DNA of 64,000 bases from Streptomyces sp. 71268. GTDB taxonomy: Bacteria > Actinomycetota > Actinomycetes > Streptomycetales > Streptomycetaceae. Where the stretch lies: assembly GCF_029392895.1 (NCBI RefSeq), contig NZ_CP114200.1:7570501-7634500 (forward strand). The letters run 5' to 3'. This document shows, piece by piece, positions 25,000-33,399 of this stretch. The notes beneath the pieces were generated by a model. The model was not told the DNA's origin. It did not search any database and worked only from the letters and a program-made list of their open reading frames with translations. The position numbers and the translations under genes were made by a program. Each line of letters begins with the position of its first letter. The first letter of the stretch is position 1.

Positions 25000-26205
25000 T
25001 CAGCCGTTGGCTGGCAGGCTGCCCCAGTCGAGGCGCAGTACGGCGACGTCGTCGGAGTGCCGACCGGCGTTCAGCTCGTGGGTTTCCTTGATGAGCAGGT
25101 CGACGTGGGCGGCCGGGGGTGTCGGTGGCAGGCCGTCGATGAGGGTCAGCAACCCTTCGACGCCGAGCCGCTCGCGCCCGGGGCCGTTGTGTCCCTCCGT
25201 GAGGCCGTCGGTGTACAGGGTGAGGGCTCCGGCGGCGGGGAGGTCGATGACCGTGGCGGGCCAACTGTCCACCCCCGGGACGATGCCCAGGGCGATGCCG
25301 TGTGCGGCGGTCAGTTCCAGGGTCCCGTCGGCCGTGGTGAGGAGAGGCTCGTGGTGGCCGGCGAGGTGGAGGGTGGCGGTGGCCGCCTCCTGGTCCAGGG
25401 TGAGGAGGGTGCACGTGGCGAAGAGCTGTTGGTTGCCGCGCTCGGCGATCAGGATGCGTTCCATCAGGTGCAACAGGTCGTCCCCCCGGTGCCCGCCCAG
25501 CACCAGGGAGCGCCAGGCGATGCGCAGGCAGACACCCAGGGCGGCGGCGTCGGGGCCGTGCCCGCTGACGTCGCCCACCACCGCGTGCAGCAGACCGTCG
25601 TCCCCCTCCACCACGTCCAGGAAGTCCCCGCCGAGCAGGGTCATCTCGGCGCCGGGCAGGTAGCGGGATGTGACGCGCACGGCGGAGGTGTCGAGGAGGG
25701 GCTGGGGCAGCAGGCCCCGCTCCAGACGGGCGTTCTCCTCCGCCCGCAGGCGGGCGGCCTGGGCTTCGGCGTTCGCGCGTTCGGTCTGGCTCCGGTAGAC
25801 GGCGTAGCGCACCGTGCGGTGCATCAGGTCCGCCTCGACCTTGCCCTTGACCAGGTAGTCCTGGGCGCCGGCGGCCATGGCGTCGGTGCCCGCCTGGGCC
25901 TCGGAGAGGCCGGTGAGGACGATCACAGCGGTGTGTGGGGCCAGGGCCCGGATCGCGGTGACCGCACCGGTGCCCGACGCGTCGGGCAGGTGCAGGTCGA
26001 GCAGGATGCAGTTGATCCGCCTGTCGGTCAGGGCGGCACGGGCGTCGGCCAACGTGGTGCTCGTGGTCAGCTCGAACCTCAACCCCGTGTCGTGGAGGAG
26101 TTCCTCGACCAACAGGGTGTCGCCCTCGTCGTCCTCGATCAGCAGGATGTGGTACGTCTGCTCGTCGGCGGACGATCGGTCCGTGGTGGTCACCGGCGCG
26201 GTCAT
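25000..26205 (-). CDS. Receiver domain-PP2C (SpoIIE-type) phosphatase
   Basis: The 401-residue protein has an N-terminal receiver domain (about 18-135). LLIEDDEGDTLLVEELL carries the acidic pocket, CILLDLHLPD the phospho-acceptor aspartate, and QDYLVKGKVEADL the lysine. A coiled linker (RANAEAQAARLRAEENARLE) leads to a PP2C/SpoIIE phosphatase domain (~170-395) with LLGGDFLDVV, AVVGDVSGHGPDAAAL, LTLYTDGLTEG and GRHSDDVAVLRL holding the metal-binding aspartates. Phosphorylation of the receiver probably switches dephosphorylation of an anti-anti-sigma-type target. The ATG overlaps the stop of the histidine kinase gene (ATGA), so the kinase is its likely partner. Confidence 0.88.
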   Translation of the reverse strand: MTAPVTTTDRSSADEQTYHILLIEDDEGDTLLVEELLHDTGLRFELTTSTTLADARAALTDRRINCILLDLHLPDASGTGAVTAIRALAPHTAVIVLTGLSEAQAGTDAMAAGAQDYLVKGKVEADLMHRTVRYAVYRSQTERANAEAQAARLRAEENARLERGLLPQPLLDTSAVRVTSRYLPGAEMTLLGGDFLDVVEGDDGLLHAVVGDVSGHGPDAAALGVCLRIAWRSLVLGGHRGDDLLHLMERILIAERGNQQLFATCTLLTLDQEAATATLHLAGHHEPLLTTADGTLELTAAHGIALGIVPGVDSWPATVIDLPAAGALTLYTDGLTEGHNGPGRERLGVEGLLTLIDGLPPTPPAAHVDLLIKETHELNAGRHSDDVAVLRLDWGSLPANG

Positions 26206-27809
26206 CGGGCCTGCTCCTCCTCGGAGCGGTCGGCGTCCGTGGCGATGGGCGCGTCGGCGGCCTCCGGCGGCTCGGGGGCGAGGGTGAAGCTGATGCGTGC
26301 GCCCTCCTGGTACGAGGTGTCCACGGCGATGGTGCCGCCGTGGAACTCGACGATCTTCTTACACATGGCCAGGCCGATGCCGCTTCCGGAGTAGGCGTCC
26401 TTGGTGTGCAGCCGCTGGAAGATCACGAAGACCTTGTCGGCGTACTCGGGATCGATGCCGATGCCGTTGTCGGTGACGGTGAACCGCCACAGTTCGCCCT
26501 CCTGGCGCGCCGTGACGTGCACCTCCGGCGCCTGGTCGGGGCGGCGGAACTTGACGGCGTTGCCGATCAGGTTCTGCCAGAGCATGCCCATCTGGGTGGG
26601 GTCGGCGGTCAGGGTGGGCAGGGGGTCGTGGGTGATCGTGGCGCCGGCTTCCTCGATGCCGACGCTCAGCGTCGACAGGGTGCGCTCAAGGACCTGCTCC
26701 AGGTCGACGCTCTGGTGGGTGTTGTGCAGCCGCCCGACCCGGGAGAAGTCGAGAAGGTCGTTGATGAGGACCTGCATGCGGTTCGCGCCGTCGACCGCGA
26801 AGTCGATGTACTGGTCGGCCCGGGAGTCGAGCTGCCCCCCGTAGCGCCGCTGGAGGAGCTGGGTGAAGCTGGAGACCTTGCGCAACGGCTCCTGGAGGTC
26901 GTGCGAGGCCACGTACGCGAACTGCTCCAGCTCCGCGTTGGAGCGCTGGAGGTCCGCGGCCTGCGCGTCCAGCCGCGACCGCGCCTCCTCCTTGAAGGCC
27001 AGTTCCCGGACGAGACGCCGGCGCATGGAGTCGATCTCGCCGCTGAGCCGTCGCAGATCGGCCGGTCCCGAGGGGTGGATGGGGTGATCGAAGTCACCGC
27101 CGGCGATCGTGCGGGCATCCGCGCCGAGCCGGTCCAGCGGCCTGGTGATGCCGCGGCGCAGCCCCTCGAAGATGAGGGCCGCGAGGGCGAGGATGAGCAC
27201 GCCGATGGCGCTGAACACCCAGTTCCGCACGGTCAGCGTGGTCATCAGGTCGTCCCTGGACCGGGCCTGGTCCGCGCGCAGGTGCCGCTCCTGGTCGCTC
27301 AGCGCGGCGCGGACCACGTCGAAGGTCACCTTGCCCTCCGCCGCCCGCTCGGCCGCCAGGGCCGAGACCGCGTCCGGCGGCGCGTCGGCGATCGGCCGCG
27401 CGACCCTCTCCTGCCACCGCGCCACGGCCCTGCGTACGGCCTCCAGCCTGGCCCGGCCGTCGGGGTCGTCCGCGAGCAGGTCGGCGAGCCGTTCCAGGTC
27501 CGCCCGCTGTTCGGTGAGCCCCTGCCGGTAGGGCGCTGTGAACTCCGGCGCGCCGGTGATCCCGTAGCCGCGGATTCCCGTCTCCTGGTTGAGCACGGCC
27601 GACTCCAGGCGGACCGCGGTGATCAGCGCGGGGGACCGCACGTCCACGAGGTCCTCGCTGATCGTCTCGGTCCGCGCCAGGACCCAGGCTCCCGTCGCGC
27701 CGAGCACGGCCAGTACCGCCAGGGAGACGGACACCCCCACGCGGAGCCACCGGCGGGTCGTCCACCCGGCCAGTCCACGCGGGCGCGGCGGTCTCTCTTC
27801 GCCGGTCAT
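26202..27809 (-). CDS. CHASE3-HAMP sensor histidine kinase
   Basis: The 535-residue membrane kinase has TM1 (VGVSVSLAVLAVLGATGAWVL, ~25-45) and a CHASE3-type extracytoplasmic domain (NQETGIRGYGITGAPEFTAPY). TM2 is WVFSAIGVLILALAALIFEG, and HAMP follows (GITRPLDRLGADARTIAGGD). A coiled coil leads to HisKA with the phospho-accepting histidine in FAYVASHDLQEPLRKVSSF. The ATPase domain has QNLIGNAVKF (N box), DNGIGIDP and GSGIGLAMCKKIVE. It belongs to the phytochrome-like kinase group. ATG 27809 has GAGGAG eight bases upstream. It is coupled to the receiver-PP2C gene and diverges from a receiver gene, forming one signalling module. Confidence 0.9.
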   Translation of the reverse strand: MTGEERPPRPRGLAGWTTRRWLRVGVSVSLAVLAVLGATGAWVLARTETISEDLVDVRSPALITAVRLESAVLNQETGIRGYGITGAPEFTAPYRQGLTEQRADLERLADLLADDPDGRARLEAVRRAVARWQERVARPIADAPPDAVSALAAERAAEGKVTFDVVRAALSDQERHLRADQARSRDDLMTTLTVRNWVFSAIGVLILALAALIFEGLRRGITRPLDRLGADARTIAGGDFDHPIHPSGPADLRRLSGEIDSMRRRLVRELAFKEEARSRLDAQAADLQRSNAELEQFAYVASHDLQEPLRKVSSFTQLLQRRYGGQLDSRADQYIDFAVDGANRMQVLINDLLDFSRVGRLHNTHQSVDLEQVLERTLSTLSVGIEEAGATITHDPLPTLTADPTQMGMLWQNLIGNAVKFRRPDQAPEVHVTARQEGELWRFTVTDNGIGIDPEYADKVFVIFQRLHTKDAYSGSGIGLAMCKKIVEFHGGTIAVDTSYQEGARISFTLAPEPPEAADAPIATDADRSEEEQAR

Positions 27810-27881
27810 CTCGTGCACTCCTCGATTCGCTGGGACAAGCCGCCCCGGGCCTCGGTAAGTATGGCCAGCACACTGTAGGGG

Positions 27882-27901
27882 GCGACAACTGTTGTTGTCG
27901 C
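27882..27901. promoter_or_regulatory. Operator-like palindrome GCGACAAC-TGTT-GTTGTCGC in the divergent promoter
   Basis: Perfect 8-bp arms (27882-27889, 27894-27901) flank four bases in the 122-base space between the kinase and the HTH-receiver gene. Each arm contains TTGTCG reading outward. On the right it serves as a -35 (27895-27900) for TAGGGT at 27919-27924. On the left it precedes CATACT for the kinase by about 19 bases. A regulator binding here would cover both promoters. Confidence 0.6.
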
Positions 27902-27931
27902 GGGCGGCCTGGGGGGCCTAGGGTGCGAGGC
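27895..27931 (+). promoter_or_regulatory. Leaderless-type promoter of the HTH-receiver gene
   Basis: TTGTCG (27895-27900), an 18-base spacer, and TAGGGT (27919-27924) end seven bases before ATG 27932. Transcription would start at or next to the start codon, as in many leaderless Streptomyces genes. No ribosome site with usable spacing precedes this ATG. Confidence 0.5.
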
Positions 27932-28705
27932 ATGCCAGGCAAGAACTTCGACCTGCGGACCACTTCGCACGAGACAGCCGCCATCGCTGACGTGGCGGTG
28001 GACGGCCTTGCACGGCGCCTTACCCAACAGTTGCTGGAGACAGGCTCCCCACGCTGGGCATCGGGCGAGCTACCGGAGGCTTTGGCCCTGCTCCACGTGC
28101 TCGACCATCTCCAGCAAGCCACCGAACGGCTCCAGCGTGAGGCGGCCGTGGCGGCCGCCCGCGCGGGCGCCAGCTATCCGCAGCTCGGCTCCGCGTGCGG
28201 CATGACCCGCCAGGGCGCCCGGCGTCGCTGGCCGGGCCTTTTCCACCACTCAGACGAGAAACCCACGGAGCACCCGATGATGGCCACCCCCGCCCGCCCC
28301 CTCGACGTCCTGCTCGTCGAGGACGACGTCGCCGACGCCATGCTCATCGAGGAAGCCCTCTCCGAGCGTGGAGCCCGCAACCTGGTCCGGGTCACCGACG
28401 GAGTCGCCGCGCTGGAACACCTGCGCGCCCCCGACTCCCCGCGGCCCGACCTCATCGTTCTCGATCTGAACATGCCCCGGATGAACGGCCGCGAGCTGCT
28501 GAGGATCCTCAAGGGCGACGAGGACCTGCAGACCATCCCCGTGGTCGTGCTCACCACGTCCACCGCCCCGGACGACGTCACCAGCGCGTACAGCAGCCAC
28601 GCCAACGCCTACGTGACCAAGCCCGTGAACCTCGAGGAGTTCGAGCAGGCCGTCCAGAGCATCGACGCCTTCTACCTCGACACGGCCACCCGACCCCGCC
28701 CCTGA
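27932..28705 (+). CDS. HTH protein read in frame into an Rcp1-like response-regulator receiver domain
   Basis: A single open frame of 257 residues. Residues 1-115 form a helical protein ending in a helix-turn-helix-like stretch (AARAGASYPQLGSACGMTRQGARRRWPGLF), which resembles small stand-alone Streptomyces regulators. Residues 116-257 form a complete receiver domain with LLVEDDVADAMLIEEAL, the acceptor aspartate in DLIVLDLNMPRMNG, VVLTTSTAP and AYVTKPVNLEEF. No output domain follows. GGAG at 28267-28270 is six bases before ATG 28277, so the receiver may also be made alone (142 residues). This is either a natural fusion or two genes whose intervening stop was lost. It diverges from the kinase gene and is probably its phosphotransfer partner. 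Confidence 0.75.
   Translation: MPGKNFDLRTTSHETAAIADVAVDGLARRLTQQLLETGSPRWASGELPEALALLHVLDHLQQATERLQREAAVAAARAGASYPQLGSACGMTRQGARRRWPGLFHHSDEKPTEHPMMATPARPLDVLLVEDDVADAMLIEEALSERGARNLVRVTDGVAALEHLRAPDSPRPDLIVLDLNMPRMNGRELLRILKGDEDLQTIPVVVLTTSTAPDDVTSAYSSHANAYVTKPVNLEEFEQAVQSIDAFYLDTATRPRP
28267..28279 (+). promoter_or_regulatory. Internal ribosome site and start for the stand-alone receiver
   Basis: GGAG (28267-28270), six bases of spacing, and ATG (28277-28279) lie inside the HTH-receiver frame exactly at the domain boundary (MMATPARPLDVLLVEDD). The spacing is ideal, so separate translation of the receiver domain is likely. Confidence 0.55.
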
Positions 28706-28802
28706 CCAGCCTCCCGGGTGACCGCGCGAGCCGGTGCGTTCCGCCCTCGCACCGAGTGGGCGCGTCGTGCCGACGGGCCGAAAGCACGGAGCGGGCACGG
28801 CC

Positions 28803-28843
28803 GTGCGGGGGCGCGGCCCGCCGTGGCGGCCGTACCCCCGCAC
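28803..28843. terminator. Bidirectional hairpin at the end of the PKS cluster
   Basis: GTGCGGGGG (28803-28811) pairs with CCCCCGCAC (28835-28843). The 23-base inner part can fold further through CGGCC/GGCCG. It sits between the convergent receiver gene and the last tailoring gene of the PKS operon (gap 28706-28866) and marks the cluster's 3' border. Confidence 0.68.
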
Positions 28844-28866
28844 CCGTACTCCGAGCGGTACGCGGG

Positions 28867-30675
28867 TCAGCGCTGGGCCCGCTCCGGGGTCGCGCCGAGG
28901 AGGCGGGCCAGCACCTTCGGTAGTTCGGTGGCCACCTCACTGGTCTGGGCGCGCCAGGCCACGTGGCCGTCTGGGCGCACCAGGACGCAGCCGTCCGAGT
29001 CGACCTCGCGCAGCCGCTCCCAGGTGCCGTACGGGTCGCGCAGGCCCTCCGCCGCGCCGATGGTGCGCACCGTGACGGTGACCCCGGTCAGCCGCGTGGC
29101 CTCGCCGGCCGCATCGTGCCACGCCTCGCCGCCGCGGCCGGTGAGCAGGACGAACCGGCCCCGGCCGACCATGTCGAGCGTGGAGACCCGGCGCCGGCCG
29201 TCCTCCAGCCAGGCGTGCGGGAGCCGGGCGCCCGGCCAGGTGGTGGGCTGGTAGTACAGCTCGGGGTCGGTCTCCTGCGTGGGTTCCGGCGTGCCGTCGT
29301 CCACTCGGGCCCCGGCGCGGTAGCGGTAGCCGATCTCCACGCCGTGCGCGTTGACCTGGTAGTTGATCTGGTGGGTCGCGGCGGCCAGGGCCGCCCGGCG
29401 CTCGGCCGCCTCCGGTGTGTCGTCGGCGAGGCCGCGCAGCAGCGCGGACTGCTCCGCGGCGCTCTGCTCGGCGGTGAAGCCCAGCGCCGCCGGGATGGCG
29501 AGGAAGTCCAGCATGCTGCGGACCGCGCGGTCGACGATCTGGCCGCCCACCGGCAGCCGCTCGCTCTGGTAGGTGTCGAGCAGCTCGGGCCCGGCGGTCC
29601 CCTCCAGCACCAGCCGCAGCTTCCAGCACAGGTTGAACGCGTCGGCGACCGCCGAGTTCAGGCCGAGGCCGTTGGTGGGCGGCATCTGGTGCACGGCGTC
29701 CCCGACACAGAACACCCGCCCCGACGCGTACCGGGGCGCGACGACCGCGTTGACCTCCCACGGCGAGACGTGCTTGATCGTGACGTTGACCGAGGGGTCG
29801 CCGACGCTCTCCCGGATGTGGCCGACCACCTCCTCGTGGTCGTCCGGGTCGAACTCCTCGTCGGGGCCGAAGAAGCGCAGGTAGACCCACTCGTTCCAGG
29901 GCCTGATGCTGACGAAGACCCGGCCGTCCTCGGGCGGGTTGCCCGGCACGGCGCCCATGTACAGGATCGCGGGACGGTCCTCGCAGTAGCGGGAGAGGTC
30001 CGCCTCGAACCAGATCGACGCCACCTTCGCCAGGCCGGTCTGCCCCGCGAGGGTGAGCCCCGCCTGTTCCATCACCCGGCTGTTGGCGCCGTCCGCGCCG
30101 ATCAGGTAGTCGCAGCGCACCTCGTACTCCAGGCCCGTTCGACGGTCGGCGATCACCGCGGTGACCCCGTCCGCGTCCTGCGTCATGCGCAGGAACTCCT
30201 GGCCGAAGCGCAACTCGCCCACGTGGGCCCGCTCCGCCTCCCGGACCAGGATCGGCTCCAGCAGGTGCTGCGGCAGGTTGCACATCTGGCTCGGGCTGGC
30301 GGCGCGGTAGTCGCCGATCCGGTCCGGGCCGTTGCCGTACGCGTCGAGCCGGCTGACCTCGGGACCCGCGAAGGTCGACATGAACACGTGGTTGGCCAGC
30401 AGCGGGCTGGGCGTCGCCGCCTCCAGCACCGCCTCCTCGACACCCAGGTCGCGCAGGATCTCGCCGGTGCGCTGGTTGAGCAGGTGGGCGCGGGGGGTGT
30501 TCGCGCTCGTCTCGTACTTGCCGACCACCAGATGCCGTATGCCGTAACGCGACAGCGCCAGCGAGGCCGTCAGTCCCGCCGGGCCGTTGCCCACGATCAG
30601 TACCGGTACGTGCACGTGCGGAGCCTCCTGGAACGCGGTGCGGGTGGGATGCGTGGCGCTCTCGCCGGTGCTCAC
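28867..30675 (-). CDS. pieE: FAD-dependent aromatic hydroxylase, piericidin-type tailoring (PieE-like)
   Basis: The 602-residue class A flavin monooxygenase has VLIVGNGPAGLTASLALSRYG (FAD dinucleotide loop), DYLIGADGANSRVM (DG motif) and GRVFCVGDAVHQMPPTNGLGLN (GD motif). A C-terminal thioredoxin-like domain is typical of the PheA/TfdB/MhpA branch. Such enzymes hydroxylate phenol-like rings with NAD(P)H and O2. In piericidin formation a flavin enzyme of this type hydroxylates C4' of the pyridone/pyridinol ring. The GTG start overlaps the stop of the UbiG-like gene (GTGA). An apparent longer frame joining both is a different reading of the methyltransferase region, not a fusion. It is the last gene of the operon. 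Confidence 0.82.
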   Translation of the reverse strand: MSTGESATHPTRTAFQEAPHVHVPVLIVGNGPAGLTASLALSRYGIRHLVVGKYETSANTPRAHLLNQRTGEILRDLGVEEAVLEAATPSPLLANHVFMSTFAGPEVSRLDAYGNGPDRIGDYRAASPSQMCNLPQHLLEPILVREAERAHVGELRFGQEFLRMTQDADGVTAVIADRRTGLEYEVRCDYLIGADGANSRVMEQAGLTLAGQTGLAKVASIWFEADLSRYCEDRPAILYMGAVPGNPPEDGRVFVSIRPWNEWVYLRFFGPDEEFDPDDHEEVVGHIRESVGDPSVNVTIKHVSPWEVNAVVAPRYASGRVFCVGDAVHQMPPTNGLGLNSAVADAFNLCWKLRLVLEGTAGPELLDTYQSERLPVGGQIVDRAVRSMLDFLAIPAALGFTAEQSAAEQSALLRGLADDTPEAAERRAALAAATHQINYQVNAHGVEIGYRYRAGARVDDGTPEPTQETDPELYYQPTTWPGARLPHAWLEDGRRRVSTLDMVGRGRFVLLTGRGGEAWHDAAGEATRLTGVTVTVRTIGAAEGLRDPYGTWERLREVDSDGCVLVRPDGHVAWRAQTSEVATELPKVLARLLGATPERAQR

Positions 30676-31445
30676 GAGGCGACCTTCCTGGCGTAGCCGC
30701 CGTAGATGACCGAGGTGTCCTTGGCCGCCCTGAGCTGGAACCTGCGGCCCAACTCGCCGTAGGTGATCTCGCCGCGCGCCCGGCTGCGCATCGCGCGCAG
30801 CAGCTCCAGCGGCGGCCGGCTGGAGGCGAAGCCGACCAGGTCCTCGTTGCGCAGGCCGTGGGTGCGGAAGAGGGCGTGCAGCTCGGCGGGCTTGATGAAG
30901 CCGTTCCAGTCGTGCAGGTCCTTGGGCGCGAAGCGGACGGACTTCCAGTCCTGCGCCATCTTGATCATGCCGAGCTTGGACCGGAAGGTGCGGTTGATCG
31001 TGTCGTACAGGTAGTAGCCGCCGGGCTTGAGCACCCGGACCGCCTCGCTGATCGCCCGGTCGGTGTCCGTGACGTGTTCCAGGGTGTCGCAGCAGTACAC
31101 CAGGTCGAAGGAGGCGTCGGGGAAGTCGAGCTGCTCCGCGAACCCCTCCTGGTAGCGGATGCTCAGCCCCTCGGCGCGGGCGTGCTCGGCGGCGGCCTTC
31201 AGCGAGGGGCCCGACGGGTCCACGCCGGTGACCTGGGCGCCCGCCCGTGCGAACCGCTCGGCGAGCAGTCCGCCACCGCAGCCGATGTCCAGCATCCGCT
31301 GGCCCGTCAGGTCCAGGCCGAGCCGGCTGGTCAGCACCTCGTGGAAGTAGTCGAACCGGGGCGGGGTGAACGCCTCCAGGGTGGCGAACGGCTGGTTGTC
31401 GTCCCACCACGAGAGGTGGTTGTACACGTCGTTGTCGACTGGCAT
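30672..31445 (-). CDS. pieB2: UbiG/Coq3-type O-methyltransferase (PieB2-like)
   Basis: The 257-residue protein closely follows the UbiG pattern: MPVDNDVYNHLSWWDD, RMLDIGCGGGLLAERFARAG (motif I), TGVDPSGPSLKAA, FDLVYCCDTLEHVTD, VLKPGGYYLYDTINRTFRS and PKDLHDWNGFIKP. UbiG methylates ring hydroxyls of ubiquinone precursors. Here the expected substrate is a ring hydroxyl made by the overlapping flavin hydroxylase, i.e. the 4'-OH of a piericidin-type pyridinol. GAGGAG lies nine bases before ATG 31445, and only 13 bases separate it from the amidotransferase gene. The name follows its position next to the hydroxylase gene and is my inference. Confidence 0.8.
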   Translation of the reverse strand: MPVDNDVYNHLSWWDDNQPFATLEAFTPPRFDYFHEVLTSRLGLDLTGQRMLDIGCGGGLLAERFARAGAQVTGVDPSGPSLKAAAEHARAEGLSIRYQEGFAEQLDFPDASFDLVYCCDTLEHVTDTDRAISEAVRVLKPGGYYLYDTINRTFRSKLGMIKMAQDWKSVRFAPKDLHDWNGFIKPAELHALFRTHGLRNEDLVGFASSRPPLELLRAMRSRARGEITYGELGRRFQLRAAKDTSVIYGGYARKVAS

Positions 31446-31458
31446 GGTCGGTGGCTCC

Positions 31459-33300
31459 TCAGGAGAGCTTGATGGTCGGACGGCGGACGTCGAGCCAGAC
31501 GGCCAGGTCGAGCACCCGCTCGAACGCCTCCCGCTCGTCGGGCTCGACGGCCTCGGGCAGGCCGCGGGCGGCCTTGGTCAGGGCGTCCCGGTCGAAGAAC
31601 TCCACCGCGCGGTGGTCGTCGGTCAGCAACTCGGCCACCTGGCGCTGGAGTTCGCTTACGTACCGCGTCTCCTGGGTGTGCGGGTAGAGGGCCTTCACCC
31701 GCTCCACCACCGAGCGCGGCAGGAGGTCCTGGACGGCCGCGCGCAGCAGGCTCTTCTCGCGGCCGTCGAACGTCTTCATCGACCAGGGCGTGTTGTACAC
31801 GTACTCCACCAGGCGGTGGTCGCAGATCGGCACCCGTACCTCCAGACCGACCGCCATGCTCATCCGGTCCTTGCGGTCCAGGAGCATCCCCAGCAGGCTC
31901 GTCAGGTGCACGTAGCAGAACTCGCGCATCCGCCGCTCGTGCTCGTCCTCGCCCGGCACCGCCGGGATCTCGGCCACCGACCGCGCGTAACGGTGCTGCC
32001 AGTAGCCGGGCACATCCAGCGTGCCGACCAGCAGCTCCGGGCTGATCAGCTTGGTGGGGTGGGACTTGGGGCTGAGCCCGGAGGCCGTCACCCACGGGAA
32101 CATCGGGGCCTGCTGCACCGTCGGGTGGTGAAACCACGGGTAGCCGCCGAAGATCTCGTCCGCCGATTCACCCGAAAGGGCTACCGTAGAGTGCTCGCGT
32201 ACCGCCTTGAACAACAGGTACAGCGAGTTGTCCGCCTCGCCGAAGCCGAAGGGCAGGTCGCGGGCGGTGACCGTGGCCCGCCGCACCTCGGGATTGGCCA
32301 ACTCCTGGTGGTCGAGCCGGATGTCGTGGTGCACGGTCCCGACGTGTTCGACCACCTCGCGGGCGAACGGCGCGTCCTGCGAGCCGCGCAGCTCGTCGGG
32401 GCGGAACGCCTCGGGCTGCTCGAAGTCGACGGTGAAGGTACGGGTCCGCTCGCCACGCTCGGCCAGGTGGCGCCCGGCCAGGGCGGTCAGGGCGCTGGAG
32501 TCGAGCCCGCCGGAGAGCAGGACGCACTGCGGCACGTCGGCCACCACCTGGTGCCGCACACTGTCCTCAAGCAGCTCGCGCACGCGGCGTACGGTGGTCT
32601 CGGTGTCGTCGCGGTGCTCGGCGGCCTCCAGGCTCCAGTACGCGCGCTCGCGCAGGCCCGAGCGGTCCAGCACGACCAGGTTGCCGGGTTTCACCTCGCG
32701 CATGCCGGCCCACACCGAGCGCCCCGGCTCCTTGACGAACGCGAACAGCTCGCGCATGCCGTCGGTGTCCACCACCGGCTCGACCTCGGGGTGGGCGAGG
32801 ACGGCCTTGGCCTCCGAGCCGAAGACCACTCCGTCCTCGGTCTCGTAGTAGTACAGCGGCTTGATGCCGAGCCGGTCACGCAGCAGGACCAGCCTGTCCG
32901 CCCGCCCGTCCCAGATCCCCAGCGCGTACATGCCGGTGAGCCGGTCCGCGACGCCCTCGCCCCACTCCAGGTAGCCGCGCAGGACCACCTCGGTGTCGCT
33001 CGCGGTGCGGAACGCGTGCCCACGCCGGCGCAGTTCGTCGCGCAGCTCGACGAAGTTGTACGCCTCGCCGCTGTACGTCAGGACCACCGGGCCGTCCGGG
33101 GTCGGCGCGACCATGGGTTGGACGCCGCCCGGCAGGTCGATGACGGACAGCCGACGGTGCCCGAGCGCGGCGGACGGTGACAGCCAGGTTCCCTCGGCGT
33201 CCGGGCCCCGGCACAGCATGGTGGCCGTCATCGCGTCCAACGCGGCCTGTTCAGCGCTCAGGTCCCGCCGGAAGGCGATCCACCCGGTGATCCCGCACAT
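31459..33300 (-). CDS. pieD: Asparagine-synthase-type amidotransferase (PieD-like)
   Basis: The 613-residue protein starts MCGITGWIAFRRD, with Cys2 as glutaminase nucleophile after Met removal. It has a complete class II glutaminase domain (GHRRLSVIDLPGG, YSGEAYNFVELRDEL). The synthetase domain has the PP-loop LSGGLDSSALTALAG (about 262-276) and SGESADEIFGGYPWF. It would use glutamine ammonia and ATP to amidate a carboxylate. In piericidin biosynthesis an enzyme of this type gives the nitrogen that closes the pyridine ring on the released beta,delta-diketo acid. AAAGAGG lies just before ATG 33300, within a region with a 12-bp tandem repeat. No key residue appears missing. Confidence 0.87.
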   Translation of the reverse strand: MCGITGWIAFRRDLSAEQAALDAMTATMLCRGPDAEGTWLSPSAALGHRRLSVIDLPGGVQPMVAPTPDGPVVLTYSGEAYNFVELRDELRRRGHAFRTASDTEVVLRGYLEWGEGVADRLTGMYALGIWDGRADRLVLLRDRLGIKPLYYYETEDGVVFGSEAKAVLAHPEVEPVVDTDGMRELFAFVKEPGRSVWAGMREVKPGNLVVLDRSGLRERAYWSLEAAEHRDDTETTVRRVRELLEDSVRHQVVADVPQCVLLSGGLDSSALTALAGRHLAERGERTRTFTVDFEQPEAFRPDELRGSQDAPFAREVVEHVGTVHHDIRLDHQELANPEVRRATVTARDLPFGFGEADNSLYLLFKAVREHSTVALSGESADEIFGGYPWFHHPTVQQAPMFPWVTASGLSPKSHPTKLISPELLVGTLDVPGYWQHRYARSVAEIPAVPGEDEHERRMREFCYVHLTSLLGMLLDRKDRMSMAVGLEVRVPICDHRLVEYVYNTPWSMKTFDGREKSLLRAAVQDLLPRSVVERVKALYPHTQETRYVSELQRQVAELLTDDHRAVEFFDRDALTKAARGLPEAVEPDEREAFERVLDLAVWLDVRRPTIKLS

Positions 33301-33308
33301 ACGTCCTC

Positions 33309-33337
33309 TTTCCTGTGGTGTTTCCTGTGGTGTTTCC
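33309..33337. repeat. 12-bp tandem repeat in the leader of the amidotransferase gene
   Basis: TTTCCTGTGGTG occurs twice (33309-33320, 33321-33332) followed by TTTCC. On the coding strand this is CACCACAGGAAA repeated just ahead of the ribosome site. Each unit carries AGGA, so two or more ribosome-binding-like sites are stacked 12 bases apart. Confidence 0.7.
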
Positions 33338-33399
33338 CGTGACGGTTCTGCGATGGCTGGGCAGGGGCCGGGCAGCCCGGCGAGCTGGCGGCCGGCCCG

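Noticed and set aside
28867..31410. Apparent 847-residue fusion of a methyltransferase-region frame and the flavin hydroxylase
   Set aside because: The part above 30675 is an out-of-frame reading of the UbiG-like gene. The GTGA overlap gives two normal genes.
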